Below, one piece after another: positions 22,784 through 34,134 of a DNA stretch of 64,000 nucleotides (positions are counted from its first letter, which is position 1; the number at the start of each line of letters is the position of its first letter). The stretch comes from Rubrivivax gelatinosus (GTDB lineage Bacteria; Pseudomonadota; Gammaproteobacteria; Burkholderiales; Burkholderiaceae_C), in contig NZ_SLXD01000001.1 of NCBI RefSeq assembly GCF_004340905.1, forward strand, positions 1-64,000. The letters are read 5' to 3'. A program made the translations under genes and the position numbers. The notes under the pieces were generated by a model, which was not told the DNA's origin, did not search any database, and was given only the letters and a program-made list of their open reading frames with translations.

Positions 22784-23425
22784 ATGATTCGTCTGTTCGT
22801 CGGCCTGGGCAACCCGGGCCCTGAGTACGAGGCCACGCGCCACAACGCGGGCTTCTGGTGGCTGGAGGCACTGGCCGACAAGCTCGGCGCACGCCTCGTG
22901 CCCGAACGCGGCTACCAGGCGCTGGCCGCGCGCGTGAACACGCCGCAAGGCCCGGCCTGGCTGCTCGAGCCGATGACCTACATGAACCGCTCGGGCTTCT
23001 CGGTCGCGACGCTGGCGCGTTTCTTCAAGATCGCGCCGAACGAGATCCTCGTCGTGCACGACGAACTCGATCTGCAGCCCGGCGAGGCCAAGATGAAGCT
23101 CGGCGGCAGCGCCGCGGGCCACAACGGGCTGAAGGACATCCACAGCCAGCTCGGCACGCTGGACTTCTGGCGCCTGCGCCTGGGCATCGGCCACCCCGGC
23201 GTGCGCGCCGAGGTCGTCAACTGGGTGCTGAAGAAGCCCTCGCCCGACCACCGCGAGGCGATCGCCAAGGCGATCGAGCAGTCGCTCGCGGCTTCCGAGC
23301 TGATGCTCGCCGGCGAGATGGACCGCGCGCTGCAGAAGATCCACGCCAAGCCGCCACGTCCCAAGCCGCCGAAGCCGCCGCGCCCCGAAACGCCGCCGGC
23401 GCCGGACGTCCCGCCGGCCGACTGA
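22784..23425 (+). CDS. pth: Peptidyl-tRNA hydrolase
   Basis: 213 residues; recycles peptidyl-tRNA released from ribosomes. The signature residues are visible in [19 protein letters not shown] (Asn and catalytic His), [18 protein letters not shown] (catalytic Asp) and [13 protein letters not shown]. The last 20 residues form a Lys/Pro-rich tail beyond the usual fold. The next gene starts 1 base after the stop. Confidence 0.98.
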   Translation: MIRLFVGLGNPGPEYEATRHNAGFWWLEALADKLGARLVPERGYQALAARVNTPQGPAWLLEPMTYMNRSGFSVATLARFFKIAPNEILVVHDELDLQPGEAKMKLGGSAAGHNGLKDIHSQLGTLDFWRLRLGIGHPGVRAEVVNWVLKKPSPDHREAIAKAIEQSLAASELMLAGEMDRALQKIHAKPPRPKPPKPPRPETPPAPDVPPAD

Positions 23426-23426
23426 C

Positions 23427-24551
<1,125 letters not shown>

Positions 24552-24552
24552 G

Positions 24553-25146
24553 TCAGGGTCCTGTAACGGAAACCGGCGCAGTGTAGCCGCGGCGCAGCAG
24601 CTGGTAGTGCACCGCACCGGCGCGGCCTTCGCGCCAGGGCTCCAGCCCGGGCGGCAGTTCGGCCAGCGCCTCGCCGCTCTCGACGTAGACGAAACCGCCC
24701 GGCACGACCAGGCGCGCGGCCGCGTGCGCGGCCGGCAGCGCGAGCCCGGCGGCGAACGGCGGGTCCAGCAGCACCAGTTCCCAGGACTCGGGCACGGCCG
24801 CGGCCATCCAGGCCATCGCATCGGCGCGGCGCGCTTCCAGCCCGGCGGCACCCAGGCGTTGCGCATGGGCCTTGAAGCCGGCGACGAGCTGCGTGTCCTG
24901 CTCCAGCAGCAGCACCTGCGCCGCACCGCGCGACGCGGCCTCGAAACCGAGCGCGCCGCTGCCGGCGAAGGCGTCGAGCACGCGCCAGCCGGTGAGGTCC
25001 TGGCCCAGCCAGTTGAACAGCGTCTCGCGAACGCGGTCGGGTGTCGGCCGCAGGCCGGGCCGGTCGGGCACCGGCAGCTTGCTCCGCTTCCAGGCGCCGC
25101 CGATCAGCCGCACCTCGTTCGGGCGGCCGCGCTGCGGCGGCTTCAC
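24553..25146 (-). CDS. rsmD: 16S rRNA (guanine-966-N2)-methyltransferase RsmD
   Basis: 197 residues from a GTG at 25146 that overlaps the hisF stop (GTGA). An SAM-dependent methyltransferase: [16 protein letters not shown] near the start, [15 protein letters not shown], the SAM-binding [15 protein letters not shown] and the catalytic LLDPPF (NPPY-type). It methylates G966 of 16S rRNA. Being translationally coupled to hisF is unusual. Confidence 0.96.
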   Translation of the reverse strand: MKPPQRGRPNEVRLIGGAWKRSKLPVPDRPGLRPTPDRVRETLFNWLGQDLTGWRVLDAFAGSGALGFEAASRGAAQVLLLEQDTQLVAGFKAHAQRLGAAGLEARRADAMAWMAAAVPESWELVLLDPPFAAGLALPAAHAAARLVVPGGFVYVESGEALAELPPGLEPWREGRAGAVHYQLLRRGYTAPVSVTGP

Positions 25147-25922
25147 GGGCGGACCGGGATGCCGTCGCGCGCCATCAGCGCCTTGGCCTGGGCGACGGTG
25201 AACTCGCCGTAATGGAAGATGCTGGCGGCCAGCACCGCGTCGGCGCCGCCCAGGCGGATGCCTTCGGACAGGTGCTCCAGCGTGCCCACGCCGCCCGAGG
25301 CGATCACCGGCACCGGCACCGCGTCGCTGACGGCGCGCGTGAGTTCCAGGTCGAAGCCGCTCTTCGTGCCGTCGCGGTCCATGCTGGTCAAGAGGATCTC
25401 GCCGGCGCCGTGTTCGGCCATGCGACGCGCCCACTCGACGGCGTCCAGGCCGACGTTCTTGCGCCCGCCGTGGGTGTAGACGTCCCAGCCCGGGCCGCGC
25501 GCGGCCAGGTCCTCGCCCTGGCGGCGCTTGGCGTCGATCGCGACGACGATGCACTGCGCGCCGTACTTCTCCGACGCGTCGCGGATCACCTGCGGGTTGG
25601 CCACCGCCGCCGAGTTGAAGCTCACCTTGTCGGCGCCGGCGTTGAGCAGCCGGCGAACGTCCTCGACCGTGCGCACGCCGCCGCCCACCGTCAGCGGGAT
25701 GAAGACCTGCGAGGCCACGGCCTCGATGATGTGCAGGATCAGGTCGCGGCCGTCGCTGGTCGCGGTGATGTCCAGGAAGGTCAGTTCGTCGGCGCCCTGC
25801 TCGTTGTAGCGTGCGGCGATCTCGACGGGGTCACCCGCGTCGCGCAGTTCGACGAAGTTGACGCCCTTGACGACCCGGCCGCCGGTGACGTCCAGGCAGG
25901 GAATGATGCGTTTGGCCAGCAT
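25143..25922 (-). CDS. hisF: Imidazole glycerol phosphate synthase subunit HisF
   Basis: 259 residues; cyclase half of the HisF-HisH enzyme, making imidazole glycerol phosphate and AICAR. A (beta/alpha)8 barrel with catalytic Asp in [17 protein letters not shown] and in VVAIDAKRR, and phosphate-binding GGGVRT and ASGGVGT loops. Last his gene in the operon; no hisI or hisE follows. Confidence 0.98.
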   Translation of the reverse strand: MLAKRIIPCLDVTGGRVVKGVNFVELRDAGDPVEIAARYNEQGADELTFLDITATSDGRDLILHIIEAVASQVFIPLTVGGGVRTVEDVRRLLNAGADKVSFNSAAVANPQVIRDASEKYGAQCIVVAIDAKRRQGEDLAARGPGWDVYTHGGRKNVGLDAVEWARRMAEHGAGEILLTSMDRDGTKSGFDLELTRAVSDAVPVPVIASGGVGTLEHLSEGIRLGGADAVLAASIFHYGEFTVAQAKALMARDGIPVRP

Positions 25923-25955
25923 GGGAACGCCCGGCGAGGGGCGGCGCGAAAGAGG

Positions 25956-26702
25956 TTAGGCGGCGCCGTTGAGCTCGTCGGCGCGCGCCTGCGCGGCGGC
26001 GAAGTCGAGCGCGCCGGTGTAGATGCTGCGCCCGCAGATGACGCCTTCGACGCCCTCCGGCTCGACGCCGCACAGGCGTTCGATGTCCGCCAAGTCCGAC
26101 AGGCCGCCCGAGGCGATGACGGGAATGGACAGCGCCTGTGCCAGCTTGACGGTGGCCTCGATGTTGATTCCGGTGAGCATGCCGTCGCGGCCGATGTCGG
26201 TGTAGACCACGCCTTCGACGCCGTAGTCCTCGAATTTCTTCGCCAGGTCGACGACCTCGTGGCCGGTCAGCTTGCTCCAGCCGTCTGTCGCGACCTTGCC
26301 GTCCTTGGCGTCCAGGCCGACGATGATGTGGCCGCCGAAGGCCGTGCAGGCGTCCTTCAGGAAACCCGGGCTCTTGACCGCCGCGGTGCCGATGATGACG
26401 TAGCTGATGCCGTCGTCGAGCAGGCGCTCGATCGTGTCCAGGTCGCGGATGCCGCCACCCAGCTGCACCGGGATCTCGTCGCCGACCTCACGCAGGATGG
26501 CCTTGACGGCCACCTCGTTGATCGGCCGGCCGGCGAAGGCACCGTTGAGGTCGACCAGGTGCAGACGGCGTGCGCCGGCGTCTAGCCAGCGGCGCGCCAT
26601 CGCGGCAGGGTCGTCGCCGAAGGTCGTGGAAGCGTTCATATCGCCCTGTTGCAGGCGGACGCACTTGCCGTCCTTCAGGTCGATGGCGGGGATCAGCAGC
26701 AT
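25956..26702 (-). CDS. hisA: ProFAR isomerase HisA
   Basis: 248 residues starting [17 protein letters not shown], chosen because the longer frame upstream is not conserved. Catalyses the Amadori rearrangement of ProFAR to PRFAR. Barrel hallmarks: catalytic Asp in PAIDLKDG, Asp in VGLDAKDG and phosphate loops GGGIRD and ASGGLSD. It lies 33 bases upstream of hisF. Confidence 0.97.
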   Translation of the reverse strand: MLLIPAIDLKDGKCVRLQQGDMNASTTFGDDPAAMARRWLDAGARRLHLVDLNGAFAGRPINEVAVKAILREVGDEIPVQLGGGIRDLDTIERLLDDGISYVIIGTAAVKSPGFLKDACTAFGGHIIVGLDAKDGKVATDGWSKLTGHEVVDLAKKFEDYGVEGVVYTDIGRDGMLTGINIEATVKLAQALSIPVIASGGLSDLADIERLCGVEPEGVEGVICGRSIYTGALDFAAAQARADELNGAA

Positions 26703-26736
26703 GGCTCGTCGGCGCCGTGGAGAGGGGAAAGACGGA

Positions 26737-27378
26737 TCACGGTTTCCAGCCCAGGAAGTTGCGGTACAGCGCGAGGCCGTGCGCAGCGCTTTTCTCGGGG
26801 TGGAACTGGGTGGCAAAAATATTATCCCGCGCGATAGCGCAGGTAAAGCGCGCGCCGTAGTCGGTTTCGCCCGCCGTGTGGGCGGGATCTGCCGGTGACG
26901 CGTAATAACTGTGTACGAAATAGAAGAAAGCGCCGTCGGGCACGCCGTGCCACAGCGCGTGCGGGCGCTGCCAGACCTGGTTCCAGCCCATCTGCGGCAC
27001 CTTGAAGCGGCTGCCGTCGTCCTGCAGCCGGCCTTCGAGGCGGAAACGCTTGACCTCGCCGGGGATCAGGTCCAGCCCGGGCGTGTCCTGCTCCTCGCTG
27101 TGCGTCAGCAGCATCTGCATGCCGACGCAGACACCCATCAGCGGCTTGTTCGCGGCGGCGTCGAGCACCGCCTCGAGCAGGCCGGAATCGCGCAGCTCGC
27201 GCATGCAGTCGCGGATCGCGCCCTGCCCCGGCAGCACGATGCGCTCGGCGGCGAAGACGTCCTCGGGCCGCGAGGTGACGACGACCTCGTGCCCGGTGCC
27301 GGCGGCGACGTGCATCACCGCCTGCGACACCGAGCGCAGGTTGCCCATGCCGTAATCGACGACGGCGACGACGCTCAC
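26737..27378 (-). CDS. hisH: Imidazole glycerol phosphate synthase subunit HisH
   Basis: 213 residues from a GTG at 27378 overlapping the hisB stop (GTGA). It is the class I glutamine amidotransferase that supplies ammonia to His[13 protein letters not shown] at the N-terminus, nucleophile Cys in [10 protein letters not shown], and His-Glu in TQFHPEKS. The 3' third (26815-26935) is AT-richer than its neighbours and includes a possible weak promoter for hisA. Confidence 0.97.
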   Translation of the reverse strand: MSVVAVVDYGMGNLRSVSQAVMHVAAGTGHEVVVTSRPEDVFAAERIVLPGQGAIRDCMRELRDSGLLEAVLDAAANKPLMGVCVGMQMLLTHSEEQDTPGLDLIPGEVKRFRLEGRLQDDGSRFKVPQMGWNQVWQRPHALWHGVPDGAFFYFVHSYYASPADPAHTAGETDYGARFTCAIARDNIFATQFHPEKSAAHGLALYRNFLGWKP

Positions 27379-27980
27379 AAACAACCTTTCGTCGACGGCA
27401 CGATGCCGGCCGCACGTTCGTCGGCGGCGAGCGCCATGCGCAGCGCGCGGCCGAAGGCCTTGAACACCGTCTCGCACTGGTGGTGCGCGTTGACGCCCTT
27501 CAGGTTGTCGACGTGCAGCGTGACCAGCGCGTGGTTGACGAAGCCCTGGAAGAACTCGTAGACGAGCTGGGTGTCCAGCGCGCCGATCATGCCGGCGCTG
27601 AACTTGACGTCGAAGGCCAGCCCGGGGCGGCCGGAGAAGTCGACGACGACACGCGACAGCGCCTCGTCCAGCGGCACGTAGCTGTGGCCGTAGCGCGTGA
27701 TGCCGCGCTTGTCGCCCACCGCCTTGGCCACCGCCTGGCCCAGCGTGATGCCGATGTCCTCGACGCTGTGGTGGCCGTCGATGTGCAAATCGCCCTCGCA
27801 CTCGACTTCCAGATCGATCATGCCGTGGCGCGCCACCTGGTCGAGCATGTGGTCAAGAAAGCCGATGCCGGTGGCGAGCTTGGCGTCGCCGCGGCCGTCG
27901 AGGTCGACGCGCACGCGGATGCGCGTCTCGCGGGTGTCGCGCCGGACTTCGGCAGTGCGGGCGTCGGTGCGGGTGTCCAT
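27375..27980 (-). CDS. hisB: Imidazoleglycerol-phosphate dehydratase
   Basis: 201 residues, the monofunctional dehydratase without the HisN-type phosphatase domain of enterobacteria. The manganese-binding His motifs are [24 protein letters not shown] and the C-terminal [17 protein letters not shown]. Nine bases separate it from hisC. Confidence 0.98.
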   Translation of the reverse strand: MDTRTDARTAEVRRDTRETRIRVRVDLDGRGDAKLATGIGFLDHMLDQVARHGMIDLEVECEGDLHIDGHHSVEDIGITLGQAVAKAVGDKRGITRYGHSYVPLDEALSRVVVDFSGRPGLAFDVKFSAGMIGALDTQLVYEFFQGFVNHALVTLHVDNLKGVNAHHQCETVFKAFGRALRMALAADERAAGIVPSTKGCL

Positions 27981-27989
27981 GGCGTCCTT

Positions 27990-29078
27990 CTACAGGCTGG
28001 CGCGCAGCGCGTCGATCAGTCGGGTCGTCTCGTCGGGGGTCCCGACGGTCAGGCGAAGACAGTTGGCGAGCGAGGGGTGCAGCGCCGAGACGTTCTTCAC
28101 CAGCACGCCGCGCGACTTGATGCCGGCGAAGGCCGCTGCGGCGTCGGGCACACGCGCGAGGATCATGTTCGCTTCGCTCGGCCAGGGGTGCACGCCGGGC
28201 ATCGCCAGCAGCGCCTCGTACAGGCGCTGGCGCTGGGCGCGGATCTCGGCGGCTTGGCGCGCGTACTCGTCGGCGTGTTCCAGCGCGAACAGCGCGGCCT
28301 CGGCGTTGAGCACGCTGACGTTGAACGGCGGGCGCAGCTTGTCGATCTCGGCGATCAGCGCGCTGCGGCCCATCAGGTAGCCGATGCGCACGCCGGCCAG
28401 GCCGAACTTGCTCATCGTGCGCATCACCAGCACGTGCGGGTGGGCCGCCAGCCGCGCCATCGAGTCGCGCGCGGCGAAGGGCTGATAGGCCTCGTCCATC
28501 ACGACCAGACCGCCGGCTTCGCCCATCGCCGCGATCAGGCGGTCGACGACGGCGTCGTCCCAGAGGTTGCCGGTCGGGTTGTTCGGGTAGGAGAGATACA
28601 GCAGCGAAGGCCGGTGCTCGGCGATCGCCGCCAGCATCGCCTTCTCGTCGAGCTCGAAGTCGGCGGCCAGCGGCACGCCGACGAAACGCACGCCCTGCAG
28701 CGCCGCCGACAGCCCGTACATCACGAAGCTGGGCAGTGGCGACATGAAGACCGCGCCCGGCACCGCGCAAGCGAGGCTCAGCATCGTGATGAGCTCGTCG
28801 GAGCCGTTGCCCAGCGTCAGCGCGCAGCCTTCGGGCAGGCCGGCGAACGCCGCCAGCGCCGCCTTCAGGTCCTCGGTGCGTTCGGCCGGGTAGCGGTGGA
28901 TCGCCACGCGGCCCAGGCGCTCGCCCAGCGCCTGCTGCAGCGCCGGCGGCAGCGGGAACGGGTTCTCCATCGTGTCCAGCTTGACGAAGCCGGCCGAGGG
29001 CTGCACCGCGTAGGCGTGCAGGCCCTGGATGTCCTGGCGCACGACACGGGCCATCAGGGACGGGAGATCGGGAGTCAT
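27990..29078 (-). CDS. hisC: Histidinol-phosphate aminotransferase
   Basis: 362 residues; class I/II PLP aminotransferase that converts imidazole acetol phosphate and glutamate to histidinol phosphate. It shows LGNGSDELI, YPNNPTGN, MDEAYQPF, and the PLP lysine in MRTMSKFGLAGVRIGY. A second Met nine residues in is a possible start. It lies between hisD and hisB in the operon. Confidence 0.96.
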   Translation of the reverse strand: MTPDLPSLMARVVRQDIQGLHAYAVQPSAGFVKLDTMENPFPLPPALQQALGERLGRVAIHRYPAERTEDLKAALAAFAGLPEGCALTLGNGSDELITMLSLACAVPGAVFMSPLPSFVMYGLSAALQGVRFVGVPLAADFELDEKAMLAAIAEHRPSLLYLSYPNNPTGNLWDDAVVDRLIAAMGEAGGLVVMDEAYQPFAARDSMARLAAHPHVLVMRTMSKFGLAGVRIGYLMGRSALIAEIDKLRPPFNVSVLNAEAALFALEHADEYARQAAEIRAQRQRLYEALLAMPGVHPWPSEANMILARVPDAAAAFAGIKSRGVLVKNVSALHPSLANCLRLTVGTPDETTRLIDALRASL

Positions 29079-29135
29079 CGCGGGCTTTCCGGCCTGGGGC
29101 TGCGAAGGGATCGTCGGGTTGAGCTCAGGCCGCGC

Positions 29136-30458
29136 TCAACAAGGCTTCTTCAGACGGAACTCGGCAGCCTGGGCGTGGGCCTGCAGCCCTTCGCCGTAGG
29201 CCAGTTCGGCGGCGATCGGGCCCAGCACCTGGGCACCGGCTTCGCTCACCTCGATCAGGCTGCTGCGCTTCTGGAAATCGTAGACGCCCAGCGGCGACGA
29301 GAAGCGCGCGGTGCCCGAGGTCGGCAGCACGTGGTTCGGGCCGGCGCAGTAGTCGCCCAGGCTCTCGCTGGTGTAGGCGCCGAGGAAGATCGCGCCGGCA
29401 TGGCGCAGCAGCGGCTCCCAGCGGCCGGGTTCGGCCGAGCTGACTTCCAGGTGCTCGGGCGCGACGCGGTTGGCGATCTCGCAGGCTTCTTCCATCGAGC
29501 GCGTGTGGATCAGCGCGCCACGGCCTTCGAGCGAGGCGCGGATCGTCGCCTGGCGCGGCATCGTCGGCAGCAGGCGCTCGATGGCGGCCTGCACCGCGGC
29601 GATGTAGCCGGCGTCCGGGCACAGCAGGATGCTCTGCGCGAGTTCGTCGTGCTCGGCCTGGCTGAACAGGTCCATCGCCACCCAGTCGGCCGGCGTCGTG
29701 CCGTCGGCCAGCACGAGGATCTCGCTGGGGCCGGCGATCATGTCGATGCCGACCTGGCCGAAGACGCGGCGCTTGGCGCTGGCGACGTAGGCGTTGCCCG
29801 GGCCGGTGATCTTGTCGACCCGCGGCACGGTCGCCGTGCCGTAGGCCAGCGCGGCCACGGCCTGGGCGCCGCCGATCGTGAAGACGCGGTGCGCGCCGGC
29901 GACCGCGGCCGCGGCCAGCACCAGCGCGTTGCGCTCGCCGCCGGGCGTCGGCACGACCATCACGATCTCGCCGACGCCGGCCACCTGGGCCGGGATCGCG
30001 TTCATCAGCACGCTCGACGGGTAGGCCGCCTTGCCGCCGGGCACGTAGATGCCGACGCGGTCCAGCGGCGTGACCTTCTGGCCCAGCAGCGTGCCGTCGG
30101 CGTCGCGGTAGCTCCAGCTCTGGCCGCAGGCCTGGAGCTGGCGCTGGTGGTAGTCGCGCACCCGCTCGGCGGCGGCTTCGAGCGCCGAGCGCTGGGCCGG
30201 CGTGATCGAGGCCAATGCGGCGCGCAGTTCGTCGGCGCCGATCTCCAGCGCGGCGACCGAGTCGGCCTGCAGGCGGTCGAAACGTGCCGTGTATTCCAGC
30301 ACCGCGGCGTCGCCGCGCTGGCGCACGTCGTCGAGGATGCCGGCGACGCGGCCCTCGATCTCGGCGTCGGTCTCGGCCGACCAGTGCAGCACACGCTGGA
30401 AACCGGCTTCGAAACCGGCGTCGGCGGTGGACAGGCGGGTGATCGCAACTGGGCTCAT
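29136..30458 (-). CDS. hisD: Histidinol dehydrogenase
   Basis: 440 residues; zinc enzyme that oxidises histidinol to histidine with two NAD+. The core motifs are present: [51 protein letters not shown], and the C-terminal [18 protein letters not shown]. Its start overlaps the hisG stop (ATGA). Confidence 0.98.
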   Translation of the reverse strand: MSPVAITRLSTADAGFEAGFQRVLHWSAETDAEIEGRVAGILDDVRQRGDAAVLEYTARFDRLQADSVAALEIGADELRAALASITPAQRSALEAAAERVRDYHQRQLQACGQSWSYRDADGTLLGQKVTPLDRVGIYVPGGKAAYPSSVLMNAIPAQVAGVGEIVMVVPTPGGERNALVLAAAAVAGAHRVFTIGGAQAVAALAYGTATVPRVDKITGPGNAYVASAKRRVFGQVGIDMIAGPSEILVLADGTTPADWVAMDLFSQAEHDELAQSILLCPDAGYIAAVQAAIERLLPTMPRQATIRASLEGRGALIHTRSMEEACEIANRVAPEHLEVSSAEPGRWEPLLRHAGAIFLGAYTSESLGDYCAGPNHVLPTSGTARFSSPLGVYDFQKRSSLIEVSEAGAQVLGPIAAELAYGEGLQAHAQAAEFRLKKPC

Positions 30459-31096
30459 GCGCGGGACTCCACGGCTTGCTCGAAGGCGTCGATCAGCGCG
30501 CGCAGCGGGGCGCGCTTCAACTTCAGCGCGGCCGGGTTGACGACCAGGCGCGACGAGATGTCCATGATCTTCTCGACCTCGACGAGCTGATTGGCCTTCA
30601 GCGTGCTGCCGGTCGAAACCAGGTCGACGATGGCATCGGCCAGACCGGTCAGCGGCGCCAGCTCCATCGAGCCGTAGAGCTTGATCAGGTCGACGTGCAC
30701 GCCCTTGGCGGCGAAGTGCTGGCGCGCGATCTGGGTGTACTTGGTGGCGACGCGGATGCGGGCGCCCTGGCGCACGGCGCTCGCGTAGTCGAAGTCGGCA
30801 CGTGTGGCGACACTCATGCGGCAGCGTGCGATGCGCAGGTCCAGCGGCCGGTACAGGCCGTCGCCGTGCTCCAGCAGCACGTCCAGGCCGGCGACGCCCA
30901 GGTCGGCGCCGCCGTGCTGCACGTAGGTCGGCACGTCGCTGGCGCGCACCAGCACGACGCGCACGTCGGGCCGCGTGGTGCCGATGATCAGCTTGCGGCT
31001 CTTCTCCGGATCCTCCAGCACCTCGATGCCGGCGGCCGCCAGCAGCGGCAGCGAGTCCTCGAAGATGCGGCCCTTGGACAGTGCGAGCGTGATCAT
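30455..31096 (-). CDS. hisG: ATP phosphoribosyltransferase, short form
   Basis: 213 residues: [19 protein letters not shown] at the start, the PRPP loop [14 protein letters not shown] near residue 175. It condenses ATP and PRPP, the first His step. This is the short HisG without the C-terminal regulatory domain, a form that needs the HisRS-like subunit HisZ; no hisZ is in the window. Coupled by ATGA overlaps to murA upstream and hisD downstream. Confidence 0.97.
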   Translation of the reverse strand: MITLALSKGRIFEDSLPLLAAAGIEVLEDPEKSRKLIIGTTRPDVRVVLVRASDVPTYVQHGGADLGVAGLDVLLEHGDGLYRPLDLRIARCRMSVATRADFDYASAVRQGARIRVATKYTQIARQHFAAKGVHVDLIKLYGSMELAPLTGLADAIVDLVSTGSTLKANQLVEVEKIMDISSRLVVNPAALKLKRAPLRALIDAFEQAVESRA

Positions 31097-32358
31097 CGGA
31101 TTCTCTCGATGTCCGCCCCGAGGGCGCGCAGCTTGGCTTCCATGCGGTCGTAGCCCCGGTCGAGGTGGTAGATGCGCTCCACCGTGGTCTCGCCTTCGGC
31201 CACCAAGCCGGCGATGACCAGGCTGGCCGAGGCGCGCAGGTCGGTCGCCATCACGGTGGCACCCGAGAGCGTCGGCACGCCCTGGATCATCGCCGTGTGG
31301 CCGTCGACCTGGATGCTCGCGCCCAGGCGCACCAGCTCGTTGACGTGCATGAAGCGGTTCTCGAAGATCGTCTCCGAGACCTTGGCCGCGCCTTCGGCGA
31401 CGCAGTCCACGGCCATGAACTGGGCCTGCATGTCGGTCGGGAAGGCCGGGTACTCGCTGGTGCGGAAACTCACCGCCTTCGGGCGCGCGTCGGCGCGCAC
31501 GCGGATCCAGCCCTCGCCCGCTTCGATCGCGACGCCGGCCTCGCGCAGTTTGGCGATGACGGCGTCCAGGTGCTCGGCACGCGCGTCGCGCAGCACGGCC
31601 TCGCCGCCGGCGGCGGCCACCGCGCAGAGGAAGGTGCCGGCTTCGATCCGGTCGGGCACGATGCGGTGCGGCGCGGCCGGCGCGTGCAGGCGCTCGACAC
31701 CCTGGATGCGGATGCGGCCGCTGCCGTGGCCTTCGATCTTCGCGCCCATCGAGATCAGCAGCTCGGCCAGGTCGGTGACCTCGGGCTCCTGGGCAGCGTT
31801 CTCCAGCACCGTCTCGCCTTCGGCCAGCGCCGCGGCCATCAGCAGGTTCTCGGTGCCGGTGACGGTGATCATGTCGGTTGTGATGCGCGCGCCGCGCAGG
31901 CGGCCGGCGCTGGCGACGATGTTGCCGTGTTCGACCTTGACCGTCGCGCCCATCGCCTGCAGGCCCTTGATGTGCTGGTCGACCGGGCGCGAGCCGATCG
32001 CGCAGCCGCCGGGCAGCGACACCGTCGCGCGGCCGAAACGTGCCAGCAGCGGGCCGAGCACGAGGATCGACGCGCGCATCGTCTTCACGAGCTCGTAGGG
32101 CGCGACCGGGTCCAGGCTGTCGGGCGCGGCGAGCGTCACGCGGGCCGGCTGGTCCTCGGGGCGCTCGACGGCGACGCCCATGCGGCGCAGCAGCGACAGC
32201 ATCGTCGCCACGTCCTGCAGGCGCGGCACGTTGTCCAGCGTCAGCGGCCCGGCGCACAGCAGCGCGGCGCACAGCTCGGGCAGCGCCGCGTTCTTGGCGC
32301 CGGAAATCGACACCTCGCCTTGGAGGCGGCGTCCGCCGCGGATCAGGAGTTTGTCCAT
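31093..32358 (-). CDS. murA: UDP-N-acetylglucosamine 1-carboxyvinyltransferase
   Basis: 421 residues starting [16 protein letters not shown], chosen over a Met seven residues upstream by family comparison. First committed step of peptidoglycan synthesis. The catalytic Cys is in [19 protein letters not shown] (fosfomycin target) and the RHG-like [14 protein letters not shown] region is present. It overlaps hisG by 4 bases; murA before hisG is normal in betaproteobacteria. Confidence 0.98.
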   Translation of the reverse strand: MDKLLIRGGRRLQGEVSISGAKNAALPELCAALLCAGPLTLDNVPRLQDVATMLSLLRRMGVAVERPEDQPARVTLAAPDSLDPVAPYELVKTMRASILVLGPLLARFGRATVSLPGGCAIGSRPVDQHIKGLQAMGATVKVEHGNIVASAGRLRGARITTDMITVTGTENLLMAAALAEGETVLENAAQEPEVTDLAELLISMGAKIEGHGSGRIRIQGVERLHAPAAPHRIVPDRIEAGTFLCAVAAAGGEAVLRDARAEHLDAVIAKLREAGVAIEAGEGWIRVRADARPKAVSFRTSEYPAFPTDMQAQFMAVDCVAEGAAKVSETIFENRFMHVNELVRLGASIQVDGHTAMIQGVPTLSGATVMATDLRASASLVIAGLVAEGETTVERIYHLDRGYDRMEAKLRALGADIERIR

Positions 32359-32440
32359 GCTGGTGCTCGGAAAAAGCACGCGGCACGGGACGGGCGGCAG
32401 CGCAGCACGCGGCCACCCGCGGCGCGCCGCAGGTGCCGTG

Positions 32441-32701
32441 TCAGGGGTGGTGGGTGGCGCCTTGGGCCGAGTACTCGGCCGGCGTGAGCGTCTTCATCGA
32501 CAGCGCGTGGATCTGCTCGCGCATTCTATCGCCCAGGGCCGCGTAGACCCGCTGGTGGCGGCGCACGCGGTTCAGGCCCTCGAAGGCCGACGAGACGATG
32601 GTGGCGAAGAAGTGGCGGCCGTCGCCTTCGACCTGCAGGTGCTCGCAGGGCAGCCCGGCCTGGATGTAGCCGCGGACCTCGGCGACGGTCGGCTCGGCCA
32701 T
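32441..32701 (-). CDS. BolA/IbaG-family protein
   Basis: 86 residues with the BolA fold: [25 protein letters not shown], then [19 protein letters not shown] with the invariant His, ending [11 protein letters not shown]. BolA-type proteins partner monothiol glutaredoxins in Fe-S or acid-stress functions; the position next to murA points to the IbaG (YrbA) branch. Its ATG lies directly against the ClpP-like stop. Confidence 0.93.
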   Translation of the reverse strand: MAEPTVAEVRGYIQAGLPCEHLQVEGDGRHFFATIVSSAFEGLNRVRRHQRVYAALGDRMREQIHALSMKTLTPAEYSAQGATHHP

Positions 32702-33306
32702 CAGGCGAGTTCCGTCTGACGTTCGATGACGCGCGAGACGATGCCGTAGGTGATGGCCTCGTCGGCGCTCATCCAGTAGTCGCGCTCCATGTCGGCCATG
32801 ACCTTCTCGATCTTCTGGCCGGTCTGGGTGGCGACGACACGCGCGATGCGCTCGCGCGTCTTGATGATTTCCTTGGCCTGGATCGCGATGTCGGTGGCGC
32901 GCCCGCCGGCGCCGCCCGCGGGCTGGTGGATCATGAAACGCGTGTTCGGCAGGCAGACCCGGCGCTCCTTGGGCGCGGCCAGGTAGATGTGCGTGCCGGC
33001 GCTGGCGACCCAGCCGCTGCCGATGGTCGTCACCGGCGCGCTGATGAAACGGATCATGTCGTGGATCGCGTCGCCGCTTTCCACGTGGCCGCCCGGGCTG
33101 CTGATCAGCATGTGGATCGGCGCGTCGGAGTCCTGCGCCAGCGCGATCAGGCGCTCGCAGGTGGCGCGCGCCAGCTTGTCGTCGATCTCGCCGAAGACGA
33201 GGACGAAGCGCGACTTGAACGACAGCTGTTCCTGCAGGCCGCCGGCGGGCTTGGCGGCGTCCTTGTCGGCAGGCTTGGCGTCGCAGGCGGCGTGGATGTG
33301 CGTCAT
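32701..33306 (-). CDS. ClpP-like serine protease
   Basis: 201 residues of ClpP fold. The catalytic Ser is in WVASAGTHIYLAA, His in RFMIHQPAGG and Asp in ERDYWMSADEA. Relative to canonical ClpP the N-terminus is Lys/Ala-rich and the nucleophile segment differs from GQAASMGAF. The ISSPGGHVESGDAI segment is family-typical. No clpX or tig is adjacent, so it is a second, non-canonical ClpP whose unfoldase partner is unknown. It lies between an ABC-2 exporter and bolA. Confidence 0.88.
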   Translation of the reverse strand: MTHIHAACDAKPADKDAAKPAGGLQEQLSFKSRFVLVFGEIDDKLARATCERLIALAQDSDAPIHMLISSPGGHVESGDAIHDMIRFISAPVTTIGSGWVASAGTHIYLAAPKERRVCLPNTRFMIHQPAGGAGGRATDIAIQAKEIIKTRERIARVVATQTGQKIEKVMADMERDYWMSADEAITYGIVSRVIERQTELA

Positions 33307-33363
33307 GCTCGGAGGCTCGTGCAGGGGTTGGAGGGCGATTATCTCAGGCCGCCGCGGCGGGCG

Positions 33364-34134
33364 TCAGGAGCGCAGCTTGTAGCCCGACGCCAGCAGGCGC
33401 AAGGCGATCGCCGAGACGAGGACGAAGCTGGTGCCGACGACCGCCAGGCTGAGCCAGGGCGAGACGTCGCTGGCGCCGAAGAAGCCGCGGCGGAAGCCGT
33501 CGATCATGTAGAAGAAGGGGTTCAGGTGGCTCACCGCCTGCCAGACGCCGGGCAGCGACTTCACCGAGTAGAAGACGCCCGACAGAAAGGTCATCGGCAT
33601 GACGATGAAGTTCTGGAACGCGGCAAGCTGGTCGAACTTCTCCGCCCACAGCCCCGCGATCAGCCCGAGCGCGCCCAGCATGCCGGCGCCGAGCGCGGCG
33701 AAGACCAGCACCCACCACGGCTCGGCCAGGTGCAGCGGCGCGAACCAGACGGTGACCCCCAGCACGCCCAGCCCGACGACCAGCCCGCGCACCGCCGACG
33801 CGCCGACGTAGGCGACGAACCAGGCCCAGTGCGACAGCGGCGTCAGCAGCAGGAACACGAGGTTGCCGGTGATCTTGCTCTGGATCAGCGAGGAACTCGT
33901 GTTGGCGAAGGCGTTCTGCAGCACGCTCATCATCACCAGCCCGGGCACGAGGAAGCTCGTGTAGCCGACGCCGGGAAACACCTCGACGTGGTCTTCCAGC
34001 ACGTGGCCGAAGATCAGCAGGTACAGCACCGCCGTCAGCACCGGCGCGGCGACGGTCTGGAAGGCCACCTTCCAGAAGCGCAGCACCTCCTTGCGGAACA
34101 GCGTGCCGGCGCCGGCGAGGTCGATGCCGCTCAT
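33364..34134 (-). CDS. ABC-2 type transporter permease
   Basis: 256 residues with about six hydrophobic segments and the ABC-2 membrane fold: FRKEVLRFWKVAFQTVAAPVL at the start and SHLNPFFYMIDGFRRGFFG near the C-terminus, a motif of NodJ/DrrB-type exporters. It pairs with the ATPase upstream, whose stop it overlaps by 4 bases (ATGA). Substrate unknown. Confidence 0.93.
   Translation of the reverse strand: MSGIDLAGAGTLFRKEVLRFWKVAFQTVAAPVLTAVLYLLIFGHVLEDHVEVFPGVGYTSFLVPGLVMMSVLQNAFANTSSSLIQSKITGNLVFLLLTPLSHWAWFVAYVGASAVRGLVVGLGVLGVTVWFAPLHLAEPWWVLVFAALGAGMLGALGLIAGLWAEKFDQLAAFQNFIVMPMTFLSGVFYSVKSLPGVWQAVSHLNPFFYMIDGFRRGFFGASDVSPWLSLAVVGTSFVLVSAIALRLLASGYKLRS

Noticed and set aside
27480..30590. 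Plus-strand frame of over 1000 codons opposite hisB-hisC-hisD
   Set aside because: Antisense shadow of three well-conserved his genes; low-complexity translation.
30455..32416. Single long minus-strand frame covering hisG and murA
   Set aside because: Only its last 213 codons are hisG; the rest is another frame of murA.
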